DNA from: an uncultured Lachnospiraceae bacterium
Lineage (GTDB): Bacteria; Bacillota; Clostridia; Lachnospirales; Lachnospiraceae
Direction: 5' to 3'
Assembly: GCA_910578345.1 (NCBI GenBank)
Contig: CAJTRA010000005.1
Coordinates: 91,688 to 155,687, forward strand
Length of the DNA stretch: 64,000 nt
Shown: positions 15,954-23,904 of the stretch, in pieces
Layout of the letters: each line of letters opens with the position of its first letter
Numbering within the stretch: the first letter of the stretch is position 1
Notes under the pieces: generated by a model
Database searches by the model: none
Told to the model about the DNA's origin: nothing
What the model saw: the letters and a program-made list of their open reading frames with translations, nothing else
Translations under genes and position numbers: made by a program

Positions 15954-16988
15954 ATGTTTCATTTAAGCGGTGGTATGACAGGTTGGCAGATTTTGGGCTG
16001 GGTGATGGTCTTTGCCGGGCTGGTCATTATGAATGAGATCGCGCGGCGTTCCAAGGCGGGCGGCGCAGTCTGTTTCTTTGTGATCCCGGCGGTGCTGACG
16101 GTGTATTTCATTTCTATTTATGTAGGTGCGGCGCAAGGCGTAGAGTGGGCGCTGAACAATCAGACTTATGTGCATATGAACAGTTGGTTCCACTATGCCA
16201 AGCTCTATGCGGCGCTGGCCGGTTGTATCGGTTTTATGATCATCAAATATCATTGGGGCAGCCTGGGGAAATCTCATGCGTTTAAGGCCTTTCCCTTTGT
16301 GATCGTGGCTATCAATATTCTGATCGCCGTTGTATCGGATTTCGAGTCGGCTGTCCGTGCAGGCTCTGTCATGGGCGGCTGGTGGAAATCTTCCGAGGGC
16401 GTATGGCTCTACGGCGGCTGGTGGAATATCTTAAACGGCATAGCGGGCCTGATCAATATTTTCTGTATGACCGGCTGGTGGGGGATCTATTCTTCCAGAG
16501 ATAAGAAGGATATGCTCTGGCCGGATATGACATGGTATTATATTCTGGCTTACGATATCTGGAATTTCCAGTATACATACTTGAACCTGCCGACTCACGC
16601 ATGGTACTGCGGCTTCGCGCTGCTGCTGGCGCCTACGGTGGCCAATGCGCTCTGGAATAAGGGCGGCTGGATCCAGAACCGGGCCAACACGCTGGCTCTC
16701 TGGTGTATGTTCGCCCAGGTATTCCCACTGTTCCAGGATGGAAGCCGCTTTACGACGGTGTCCTCGGTATACGGCGAGGCAGGGGCGGCGGCCGCTTTCG
16801 GGGAAGCGATGCCGACCATGGCCAATCCTGCGGTCCAGGGGATCATTTCTGTGCTTTCGATCGTAGTCAATGTGGCGGTCTTCGCGGTCATCCTTATGCG
16901 GGCGAAGCAGCAGAGGTGCAATCCGTATACGAATGAGATCTTTATGGATCAGAAGGATTTCAAGATGGCGATGGCAAGGGCGGAATAG
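15954..16988 (+). CDS. Polytopic membrane protein, DUF5692-like, unknown function
   Basis: This protein of about 344 aa has eight or nine predicted membrane spans. It has many aromatic residues near the interfaces (GGWWKSSEG, GGWWNILNG, TGWWGIYSS, DMTWYYILAYDIWNFQY). It resembles the DUF5692 family as I remember it, which has no known role. I chose the ATG at 15954; GTG at 15948 is possible because GGGGAG lies 5 nt before it. The response regulator gene starts 24 bp after its stop, so it may share a transcript with both the Hyp genes and the two-component genes. Confidence 0.7.
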   Translation: MFHLSGGMTGWQILGWVMVFAGLVIMNEIARRSKAGGAVCFFVIPAVLTVYFISIYVGAAQGVEWALNNQTYVHMNSWFHYAKLYAALAGCIGFMIIKYHWGSLGKSHAFKAFPFVIVAINILIAVVSDFESAVRAGSVMGGWWKSSEGVWLYGGWWNILNGIAGLINIFCMTGWWGIYSSRDKKDMLWPDMTWYYILAYDIWNFQYTYLNLPTHAWYCGFALLLAPTVANALWNKGGWIQNRANTLALWCMFAQVFPLFQDGSRFTTVSSVYGEAGAAAAFGEAMPTMANPAVQGIISVLSIVVNVAVFAVILMRAKQQRCNPYTNEIFMDQKDFKMAMARAE

Positions 16989-17012
16989 CAGGGAGCAGAA
17001 AGGCAGACAGAC

Positions 17013-17687
17013 ATGTACAGAATATTGATCGTTGAGGATGATACTGTAATTTCGGAGCAGGTTAGTAAGTATCTTTCCAGATGGGGTTATGAGACGGCCT
17101 GCGCGGAGGACTTTGAGGACATTCTGCCGCAGTTTGTCTCCTTTGATCCTCAGTTGGTACTGCTGGATATCGGACTGCCCTTTTACAATGGTTATTATTG
17201 GTGCGGTGAGATCAGGAAGATCTCGCAGGTGCCGGTGGTGTTCGTCTCGTCTGCCGCAGACAATATGAATATCGTGATGGCAATGAATATGGGCGGAGAC
17301 GACTTTATCGTGAAGCCTTTTGACCTGGAAGTGCTCCTGGCCAAGGTGCAGGCGATCCTGCGGCGGACCTATGCTTTTCAAAACCAGTCGGCAGTGATGG
17401 AGCATAGGAATGTGATCCTGAACCTGGCGGACATGAGCCTGCTGTATCAGGGCGTGAAGCTTGAGCTGTCAAAGAATGAATTCCGCATTCTGCAGCTTCT
17501 CTATGAAAATGCGGGGAAGACGGTCGGCCGGGAAACGATCATGAAGCGGCTGTGGGACAATGAGTGTTTCGTGGATGACAATACACTGACTGTGAATATG
17601 AACCGTCTGCGCAGGAAGCTGGAGGAGGCGGGGGTCAGGGACTTTATCCTGACGAAAAAGGGCGTCGGGTATCAATTAAGCGATTGA
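17013..17687 (+). CDS. OmpR-family response regulator (BceR/GraR-like)
   Basis: This 224-aa regulator has an N-terminal receiver domain with the acidic pair in VEDD, the phosphoacceptor Asp in LLLDIGLPF, Ser in FVSSAADN in place of the usual Thr, and Lys in IVKPFD. A winged-helix trans_reg_C domain follows from about residue 125 (LSKNEFRILQLL, NTLTVNMNRLRRKLEE). With the histidine kinase and the BceAB-like transporter downstream it forms the standard Bce-type cell-envelope stress module. Its likely target is the promoter at about 19014-19042. Confidence 0.92.
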   Translation: MYRILIVEDDTVISEQVSKYLSRWGYETACAEDFEDILPQFVSFDPQLVLLDIGLPFYNGYYWCGEIRKISQVPVVFVSSAADNMNIVMAMNMGGDDFIVKPFDLEVLLAKVQAILRRTYAFQNQSAVMEHRNVILNLADMSLLYQGVKLELSKNEFRILQLLYENAGKTVGRETIMKRLWDNECFVDDNTLTVNMNRLRRKLEEAGVRDFILTKKGVGYQLSD

Positions 17688-17707
17688 GAAGAGAAATCTG
17701 CCATCGC

Positions 17708-17749
17708 AAATGTCGCTGCTATGAGCAGTCGGAAGCTGCGAATCGTAAC
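17708..17749 (+). repeat. 42-bp imperfect repeat, copy 2
   Basis: Lies between the response regulator stop and the kinase start. It is related to 15831-15872. Both copies sit within about 20 bp after a stop codon. Confidence 0.45.
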
Positions 17750-17771
17750 GGGAGAAAGGAAAAGAGATGTC

Positions 17772-18824
17772 ATGGAACGCAGAAAGCAAAGTTTTCAGAT
17801 CGGGAGATCTTATCTGAAAGAAAAATACAGAACCATACTGGCCTATGTCTTTATCGTGGCGGTCTTCTTTCTGGTCGCCTTTCTCTATGGTTACGAGCAG
17901 ATTTATCTGGATATGTTGTATGCGGTGTTTCTGACGCTGTTTTTCGGCGGGATATTTCTGGCAGTGGATTTCTTGCGGTATTACAGACGGTGCCGGACAC
18001 TGCTTCTGGCTTTGGAACAGGAAGAGGTGCGGGACGAGAGTCTGCCTGAGGCGGCTGGACTGCAGGAATCTCTATACCAGGAGCTTCTGGAAGAGATGCG
18101 GCAGGAGAAACGGAAGTTTCTGACGCAGTACGACGAGAAGAAGAAGGACATGGCGGACTACTATACCATGTGGACCCATCAGATCAAGACGCCCATCGCC
18201 GCGCTGCGGCTGCTTTTGCAGGACGACGATGCGGATACAGGGGAGGGCGGGCAGCGCAGCGGCGGGCGGCAGGCGCAGCGGGAGGAACTTTTCAAGATCG
18301 AACAGTATGCCCAGATGGCTCTTTATTTCGCCAGACTGGACAGCCTCTCTTCAGATCTTCTTTTCCGGAACTGTGAGGTACGGGAGATCGTCAAACAGGC
18401 GGTGCGCAAATATGCGGTCCTGTTTTTGCGCAGCGGTCTTTCTTTTGTGTTGGAGGAATTTGAGATTCGGGTGGTGACGGATGAGAAATGGCTGTCCTTC
18501 GTGGTGGAACAGGTCTTCTCCAATGCGCTGAAATATACCCGTCAGGGCGGCATTGCGATCTATGGCGCAGATGCGGAGGGCAACAGGCAGCAGGGCAGAG
18601 TGTCTTATTTTGTGATCGAGGATACGGGGATCGGGATCCGGGAGAGCGACCTGCCGAGAATCTTTGAGCGAGGTTTTACCGGTTACAACGGGCGGATGGA
18701 AAGGAAATCGACGGGAATCGGGCTGTATCTGTGCGACCAGATCATGAGCAGAATGTCTCATACGATCCGTGTGAGTTCTGTGCCGGGCAGAGGAACGAAA
18801 GTCATCCTGGGATTTGCGCAGTAA
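17772..18824 (+). CDS. Intramembrane-sensing histidine kinase (BceS-like)
   Basis: This 350-aa kinase has two N-terminal membrane spans separated by a very short loop (residues about 20-75) and no extracellular sensor domain, as in BceS. The H-box is in YYTMWTHQIKTPIAAL near residue 135, the N-box in VEQVFSNALKYT, the G-boxes in IEDTGIGI and STGIGLYL. A Gly/Gln/Arg-rich insertion (GEGGQRSGGRQAQREE) follows the H-box. In Bce systems the transporter itself is the sensor and signals to the kinase. The start at 17772 is chosen over 17721, which has a poorer site and a non-typical extension. Confidence 0.9.
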   Translation: MERRKQSFQIGRSYLKEKYRTILAYVFIVAVFFLVAFLYGYEQIYLDMLYAVFLTLFFGGIFLAVDFLRYYRRCRTLLLALEQEEVRDESLPEAAGLQESLYQELLEEMRQEKRKFLTQYDEKKKDMADYYTMWTHQIKTPIAALRLLLQDDDADTGEGGQRSGGRQAQREELFKIEQYAQMALYFARLDSLSSDLLFRNCEVREIVKQAVRKYAVLFLRSGLSFVLEEFEIRVVTDEKWLSFVVEQVFSNALKYTRQGGIAIYGADAEGNRQQGRVSYFVIEDTGIGIRESDLPRIFERGFTGYNGRMERKSTGIGLYLCDQIMSRMSHTIRVSSVPGRGTKVILGFAQ

Positions 18825-18972
18825 AAGCCTTGCTTTTCATGCATATCTGCGTCGAAACGGACAGGAACCGGAAGAGAAAGAGAAGGGGACGGAGAGTATG
18901 AAACCGCAGATTTGCCGGCGGATGTCCCACAGAGGGGTAAGGCATTGTGAATGGTAACCTTGGATAGGTGAC

Positions 18973-19004
18973 AGAAATGTAAGGTTGAAGGGAAGAAATG
19001 TTAG
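18973..19004 (+). promoter_or_regulatory. Direct repeats, probable response-regulator binding sites
   Basis: AGAAATGTAAG (18973-18983) and AGAAATGTTAG (18994-19004) repeat with a 21-bp period, two helical turns. They end 10 bp before the -35 position of the promoter below. This is the layout expected for activation by an OmpR-family regulator. Confidence 0.55.
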
Positions 19005-19013
19005 CCGGATGCA

Positions 19014-19042
19014 TGGCAGGACATTTCTTCTTTCTCTATAAT
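19014..19042 (+). promoter_or_regulatory. Activator-type promoter of the BceAB-like genes
   Basis: Consensus -10 TATAAT (19037-19042) with a poor -35 (TGGCAG, 19014-19019) at 17 bp. GAAGAAATGT (18992-19001) is also exactly complementary to ACATTTCTTC (19021-19030), which could form a hairpin. The rest of the 309-bp gap (18825-19133) shows no gene. Confidence 0.55.
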
Positions 19043-19133
19043 CGTAAGAGTAAGGAAGAGAAAATGGCCGGCTGCGACAGGCACGGCCGGAAGGAGAAGA
19101 ATTCCGGGAAAAGAAAAGGAGTGAAACCACATT

Positions 19134-19922
19134 ATGTCATTGTTGGAAGTAAGGAATGTAAAGAGGGTATATACTACCAGACTGGGAGCGGTCAAGGTGC
19201 AGGCGCTGAGCGATGTGAATTTCTCGGTGGAGGAGGGGGAGTATGTGGCGATCATGGGGGAGTCGGGATCCGGCAAGACCACACTGCTCAACATTCTCGC
19301 CTCTCTGGATAAGGCTACCAGCGGCCAGGTATTGTTAAACGGAAAGGATCTGTCCCAGATCCGGCACAGAGAGATCTGTGCGTTCCGCAGGGAACATCTG
19401 GGATTTGTCTTTCAGGATTTCAATTTGTTGGATACGCTGTCCCTGAAGGACAATATCTATCTGCCGCTGGTGCTGGCAGGAGCCGGTCACCGGGAGATGG
19501 AGAAGCGGTTACAGCCGCTTGCACAGAAGCTGTCCGTTGTGGATATTCTGGATAAATATCCCTACGAGGTGTCGGGTGGACAGAGGCAGCGGGCGGCCGT
19601 ATGCCGGGCATTGATCACAAAACCGGATATCATTCTGGCGGACGAACCGACAGGGGCGCTGGATTCCAAGGCGGCAAATAAGCTGCTTGGCCTGTTCGGG
19701 GAAGTGAACAGAGAGGGGCAGACGATCCTGATGGTCACCCACAGCATTCAGGCGGCCAGTCATGCAGGACGCGTGCTGTTCATCAAGGACGGCTGCGTGT
19801 TCCATCAGATCTATAAGGGCAGCCAGAGCAATGAGGCCATGTATAAGATGATCTCCGACGCCCTGACGGTACTACAGACGGAAACAGGGGCAGATAAGAT
19901 CATCAAGAGGAAGGCGGTGTGA
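19134..19922 (+). CDS. ABC transporter ATPase (BceA-like)
   Basis: This 262-aa MacB/BceA-class ATPase has Walker A GESGSGKTT, Q-loop FVFQDFNLLDTLSLKDNIY, signature EVSGGQRQRAAVCRAL, Walker B IILADEPTGALD and the switch His in MVTHSIQ. It should power the adjacent BceB-like permease in removing cell-wall-active peptides from their lipid targets. Its stop overlaps the permease start in GTGTGA. Confidence 0.93.
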   Translation: MSLLEVRNVKRVYTTRLGAVKVQALSDVNFSVEEGEYVAIMGESGSGKTTLLNILASLDKATSGQVLLNGKDLSQIRHREICAFRREHLGFVFQDFNLLDTLSLKDNIYLPLVLAGAGHREMEKRLQPLAQKLSVVDILDKYPYEVSGGQRQRAAVCRALITKPDIILADEPTGALDSKAANKLLGLFGEVNREGQTILMVTHSIQAASHAGRVLFIKDGCVFHQIYKGSQSNEAMYKMISDALTVLQTETGADKIIKRKAV

Positions 19923-21982
19923 TCATAGAGATGAGGAGCGGAAAAGAATTAACCGGAAAAGAGACGGCGGCAGGCAGAGCATCGGCGCGGAGGATCCTGC
20001 CCGTCATGGCATGGAAGGGAATCCTGAGAAACGGGAATGTCTATTTTCCCTATCTGGCAGCAGGCATTTTCTCGGTGTTTATCTATTTTGTGTTTTCGTC
20101 CATTCTGCACAACGATATCATCAGGGTGCTGCCCAGAAGCGGTTATGCGTGGATGATGCTGTATATGGGAAAGGGGATCCTTTCGATGATCTTGATCCTT
20201 TTCCTGATCTATGCAAACAGCTTTCTGGTGAAAAGGCGGCAGAAGGAGTTCGGCCTTTATCATATCCTGGGCCTGGAGAAGAAGCACATCGGCATGATAC
20301 TGTTCTTCGAGACGGTCCTCCTGTATGCGGGGGTGCTGGCGGGCGGCGTGATACTCGGCATGGCGCTTTCGAAGCTTTTGTTCCTGATGTTACTGCGGAT
20401 GTGCAATCTGTCGGTGGATGTGAAGTTTGTGTTTGATCCGCAGGCATTCCGGGAGACGGCGGTCTACTTCCTCTGCGTGTTCGGCGTGAATTTCGCACAG
20501 GGACTTGTACAAGTCGGTAAGGCCCGTCCGATCGAGCTGATGAGCGACAGTAAGAAAGGGGAAAAAGAACCGAGGTTTTTGTGCGTTTATGCGCTTGCGG
20601 GCCTGGCGGCGCTGGTGTTTGGCTATTATACTTCCGTCACCTCCCAGCTGGACGATATGATCTTCATCAACTTTGTGCTGGCGGTATTCTGGGTCATCGT
20701 GGGGACGTATCTTCTGTTTGCATCGGGGAGTATCGTTTTCCTCAAATGGATGAAGGGCCGGAAGGGAATTTACTATAAACAGGGCAATTTCATCACCATC
20801 TCAGGGATGCTCTACCGCATGAAAAAGAATGCGGCCGGTCTCTCCAATATCTGTATTTTCTCCACGATGGTGATCATCACCCTGATCTGTACGGTTTCGC
20901 TTTATCTGGGCATGGACAGTCTGGTGCATTTCGTGCACCCTTATGATATGACGGCGCTCTACGGGGAAGAAAAGATCGACAGGGAAGAGGTGACGAAGGA
21001 GATCTCGGCGCTGCAAGAGAAATATGGCCTTGCGGTCACAAGAGTGGACCTCTATGACAGGATGAACCTTGCGGTCAGAAAGGAAAAAGACTGCTTTGGA
21101 GTCAGACAGGAAAAGGAAAATTCCAGCAATTACGCGGAGGATTACCAGCTGGGGATTCTGACAATGGATGAGTATGCAGGGATCGAGGGCCGGTCTGTCA
21201 GCCTGCGGGATCATGAAGTCCTGATCTATTGTAACGGTATGGATTATGGTTATGACAGTGTTGATTTCTTTGGTGTGAAACTGCAGGTACGAGAGGAGAT
21301 TGCGGACTTTTTCCCGTATCCGAAAGCGGCGGACAATACCTTTAACGCCCGCTATCTGATGGTGGTGAAGGACAGACAGGTGCAGGAAGAGTGTGTGCGG
21401 GCCTGGGCAAAGGCTAACGGCGTGACGGATCTGCCCGCTTTTCTGGAAAGCAGTTACCGGTTTGTGGGGATCGTCCTGGACGGGGAGGATGCGCAAAGAG
21501 ACGCTTTCCTGGAAGAATTTGCGCAGTGGTGCCAAGGCAGGCCGGGATTCTTCGACATGACAAACGGCGTGGAGAGCAGGCGTGATCTGAAGACCATGTA
21601 CGGCGCGCTTTTGTTTCTCGGCATCCTGTTCGGTTTGATCTTTTTCATGTGCCTGATCCTGATTATGTACTACAAGCAGATCACCGAAGGTTACGAGGAC
21701 AGAAATAATTTCGATATTATGCAGAAGGTGGGCATGAGTGACCGGGAGATCCGGGGCACGGTGGGCAGACAGATCCTGCTGGTGTTCGGGCTACCGCTTG
21801 TGGGAGCCGTCATGCACACGACAGCCGGCATGTTTATGGTCAAGAGACTGATGGAAGCGGTGGAATTCTTCCGGGCGGATCTGCTCTTCTTTGGCACAGT
21901 GGGTGTGATCGTGGTGTTCGTGGCGGTGTATGGCGTGAGTTACCTGCTGACGGCGAAGACGTATTACAGGATCGTGCGGTAA
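19919..21982 (+). CDS. ABC transporter permease, FtsX family (BceB-like)
   Basis: This 687-aa permease has about ten membrane spans. Two FtsX domains are visible, and one large extracellular domain (about residues 330-550, between the seventh and eighth spans) is the sensor/target-binding part in BceB. Typical pieces are FLVKRRQKEFGLYHILGLEKK in the first half and the last three spans starting at LFLGILFGLIFFMCLILIMY. The start is a GTG at 19919 overlapping the ATPase stop, or possibly the ATG at 19931. The inducing antibiotic cannot be told from sequence. Confidence 0.9.
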   Translation: MIIEMRSGKELTGKETAAGRASARRILPVMAWKGILRNGNVYFPYLAAGIFSVFIYFVFSSILHNDIIRVLPRSGYAWMMLYMGKGILSMILILFLIYANSFLVKRRQKEFGLYHILGLEKKHIGMILFFETVLLYAGVLAGGVILGMALSKLLFLMLLRMCNLSVDVKFVFDPQAFRETAVYFLCVFGVNFAQGLVQVGKARPIELMSDSKKGEKEPRFLCVYALAGLAALVFGYYTSVTSQLDDMIFINFVLAVFWVIVGTYLLFASGSIVFLKWMKGRKGIYYKQGNFITISGMLYRMKKNAAGLSNICIFSTMVIITLICTVSLYLGMDSLVHFVHPYDMTALYGEEKIDREEVTKEISALQEKYGLAVTRVDLYDRMNLAVRKEKDCFGVRQEKENSSNYAEDYQLGILTMDEYAGIEGRSVSLRDHEVLIYCNGMDYGYDSVDFFGVKLQVREEIADFFPYPKAADNTFNARYLMVVKDRQVQEECVRAWAKANGVTDLPAFLESSYRFVGIVLDGEDAQRDAFLEEFAQWCQGRPGFFDMTNGVESRRDLKTMYGALLFLGILFGLIFFMCLILIMYYKQITEGYEDRNNFDIMQKVGMSDREIRGTVGRQILLVFGLPLVGAVMHTTAGMFMVKRLMEAVEFFRADLLFFGTVGVIVVFVAVYGVSYLLTAKTYYRIVR

Positions 21983-22024
21983 TGGTTATATTAGGTTATA
22001 TTACGGCAGCGTGTGCAGGGATAC

Positions 22025-22053
22025 TTGTTGGGCGTCTGATTCCATGCTATGAT
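22025..22053 (+). promoter_or_regulatory. Promoter of the nitroreductase gene
   Basis: TTGTTG (22025-22030), 17 bp, TATGAT (22048-22053), 52 bp before the start codon. Confidence 0.55.
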
Positions 22054-22104
22054 AAGGGAAAAGTTATGGCAGGAGAAAACAGATAAAGAAAGGAAAACCA
22101 TATT

Positions 22105-22830
22105 ATGAATGAGATCATACAGGCGCTTCACAACAGAAAATCCGTCCGCGTTTTCACGGAGGAGGCCATCTCGGCAAAGGACAGGGAAAGCATCTTGACG
22201 GCGGCGCTGCAGGCGCCCTCTGCGGGCTGTCAGCTGTTATATACGATCCTGGATATCACGGAGCAGGAGAAAAAAGACAGGCTGGCGCAGCTTTGTGACC
22301 AACAGGCATTTGCGGCGAAAGCGAAACTGGTGCTTGTATTCTGTGCGGACTGCAGAAAGTGGCTTACCTTTTATCAGGAAGCGGGAATTACACCGAGAAA
22401 ACCGGGGCCAGGAGACCTTCTGCTGGCGGTGGAGGATGCACTGATCGCGGCTCAGAATGCCGTGACGGCAGCAGAAAGCCTGGGAATCGGCTCCTGTTAT
22501 ATAGGCGACGTGATGGAAAATGCGGAAGAGATGAAAGCGCTCCTTGGCCTGCCGCAGTGTGTCTATCCGGCCTGTATGCTGGTCTTCGGACATCCGACGA
22601 AACAGCAGGCGGAGAGAAAGAAGCCGGAACGATTCCGGGTAAGCGATCTTGTATGCGAGAATACCTATCAGGACAAAGACAGCCGGGCGATCCGGGAGAT
22701 GTTTTCTGGACATACGGGCAGCCAGAGTTATGACGAATGGATGAGGGCTTTCTGTGAGCGAAAATATGAGTCCGGCTTTTCGCGGGAGATGAACCGTTCC
22801 ATGGAAGTTTATCTGCAGGATTTCCGATGA
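22105..22830 (+). CDS. Nitroreductase-family FMN oxidoreductase
   Basis: This 241-aa protein begins with the family's FMN-phosphate motif (LHNRKSVRVFTEE) and has ALQAPSAGCQ, a dimer-interface helix with DALIAAQNAVTAAESLGIGSCYIGD, and a C-terminal Arg/Phe-rich extension. Length and layout fit NfsA/FRP-like NAD(P)H-dependent flavin or nitro reductases. Physiological substrates in gut anaerobes are usually unknown. It is monocistronic and convergent with the MBL-fold gene. Confidence 0.88.
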   Translation: MNEIIQALHNRKSVRVFTEEAISAKDRESILTAALQAPSAGCQLLYTILDITEQEKKDRLAQLCDQQAFAAKAKLVLVFCADCRKWLTFYQEAGITPRKPGPGDLLLAVEDALIAAQNAVTAAESLGIGSCYIGDVMENAEEMKALLGLPQCVYPACMLVFGHPTKQQAERKKPERFRVSDLVCENTYQDKDSRAIREMFSGHTGSQSYDEWMRAFCERKYESGFSREMNRSMEVYLQDFR

Positions 22831-22933
22831 CAGGATAGGCATAATCCACAGAAAGAAAATTGTTCGTATCGAAAAACGGGGGATACGGATCCAGGGCCGG
22901 AGCGGTAAGTTTAGAATCAGGAAGGAACGGGCT

Positions 22934-23710
22934 TCAAATATGGATCACATCCCCGCAGGACAATCCGTGCAGATTCTTCATATATTTTTTCATAAAAGAA
23001 AACTGCTGTGTCCCGGTACAGTGACAGGTATAGTACTGTGTGGGAAAATGGTCCAGGTATTCGGCATAGCCCTTAAGGGTATCATCTAACGGCAGTTTGG
23101 AGAAATGGAAGCCGCCGATCAGCACATCAGGCCAAAACCAGTCAACAATATCCAGCACGCCTCTGTGGGAACAGCCGCTGAACAGAATCTTCCGGTGCTC
23201 TTCTTCCACGAGCAGATACTGCTCATGACGGAAGTCTTCCGGGCAGAAGACGCCGTCCTGTAACAAGGTAAGATCGAAAGCTCCCAGATCGTGGTGCTTT
23301 TGTGCTTGTTCGCAGGAATGGAGCGTTATGCCGTCGGCAAGAATGGTAGTTCCCTCAGTAAAGATCAACTGGCTATGCTTTGCAAGGGCGGTATCTAAGC
23401 CGATATATTTTTCGACGCCGTGATAGTGAGGCTCGAAAGCATGACGGTTTACATAAATTGGAGCGGTCTGGTTCAGCGTAAGAAACCGGGCAAGGCCGCC
23501 GCCGTGGTCATAGTGGCCATGGGACAGGACGGCGATATCCACTGTGGCAAGGTCAATACCGAGCGCAGCGGCATTGTGTGAGAAAAGGTCAGTCTGTCCC
23601 ATGTCAAAGAGGATCTTGTGCGTTGCAGTTTCGATGTACAGACTTAGGCCGTGCTCTGCAGACAGATCCGGTCTTTTTGTGGTATTTTCCAGAAGGGTTG
23701 TGATCTTCAT
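22934..23710 (-). CDS. MBL-fold metallohydrolase
   Basis: This 258-aa metallo-beta-lactamase-fold protein has the metal motif SHGHYDHGGG (HxHxDH) around residue 63, and later SGCSHRGVLD and IGGFHFSKLP. It resembles the group annotated as 7,8-dihydropterin-6-methyl-4-(beta-D-ribofuranosyl)aminobenzene phosphate synthase-like hydrolases. The true substrate is unknown. A promoter (TCGACA, 17 bp, TATACT) lies upstream on its strand. Confidence 0.85.
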   Translation of the reverse strand: MKITTLLENTTKRPDLSAEHGLSLYIETATHKILFDMGQTDLFSHNAAALGIDLATVDIAVLSHGHYDHGGGLARFLTLNQTAPIYVNRHAFEPHYHGVEKYIGLDTALAKHSQLIFTEGTTILADGITLHSCEQAQKHHDLGAFDLTLLQDGVFCPEDFRHEQYLLVEEEHRKILFSGCSHRGVLDIVDWFWPDVLIGGFHFSKLPLDDTLKGYAEYLDHFPTQYYTCHCTGTQQFSFMKKYMKNLHGLSCGDVIHI

Positions 23711-23790
23711 TTACTGTCATGTCCTTTCCGTTGGAATTTGTGGGGTATCCGGCGGGAATAGGATTCTTCGCGCAGACAGCCCATGACTTT

Positions 23791-23819
23791 AGTATAGTAT
23801 AGATGATATGGCATGTCGA
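23791..23819 (-). promoter_or_regulatory. Promoter of the MBL-fold gene
   Basis: Minus strand: TCGACA (23814-23819), 17 bp, TATACT (23791-23796). Confidence 0.5.
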
Positions 23820-23904
23820 TGAAAAACTTTTTACCGGCAAGGGCTGGCAGGAAGAACTATAAGACGGGGCTTAAAAGACCAGTATGGATGGAGGAGTAAA
23901 GAAA

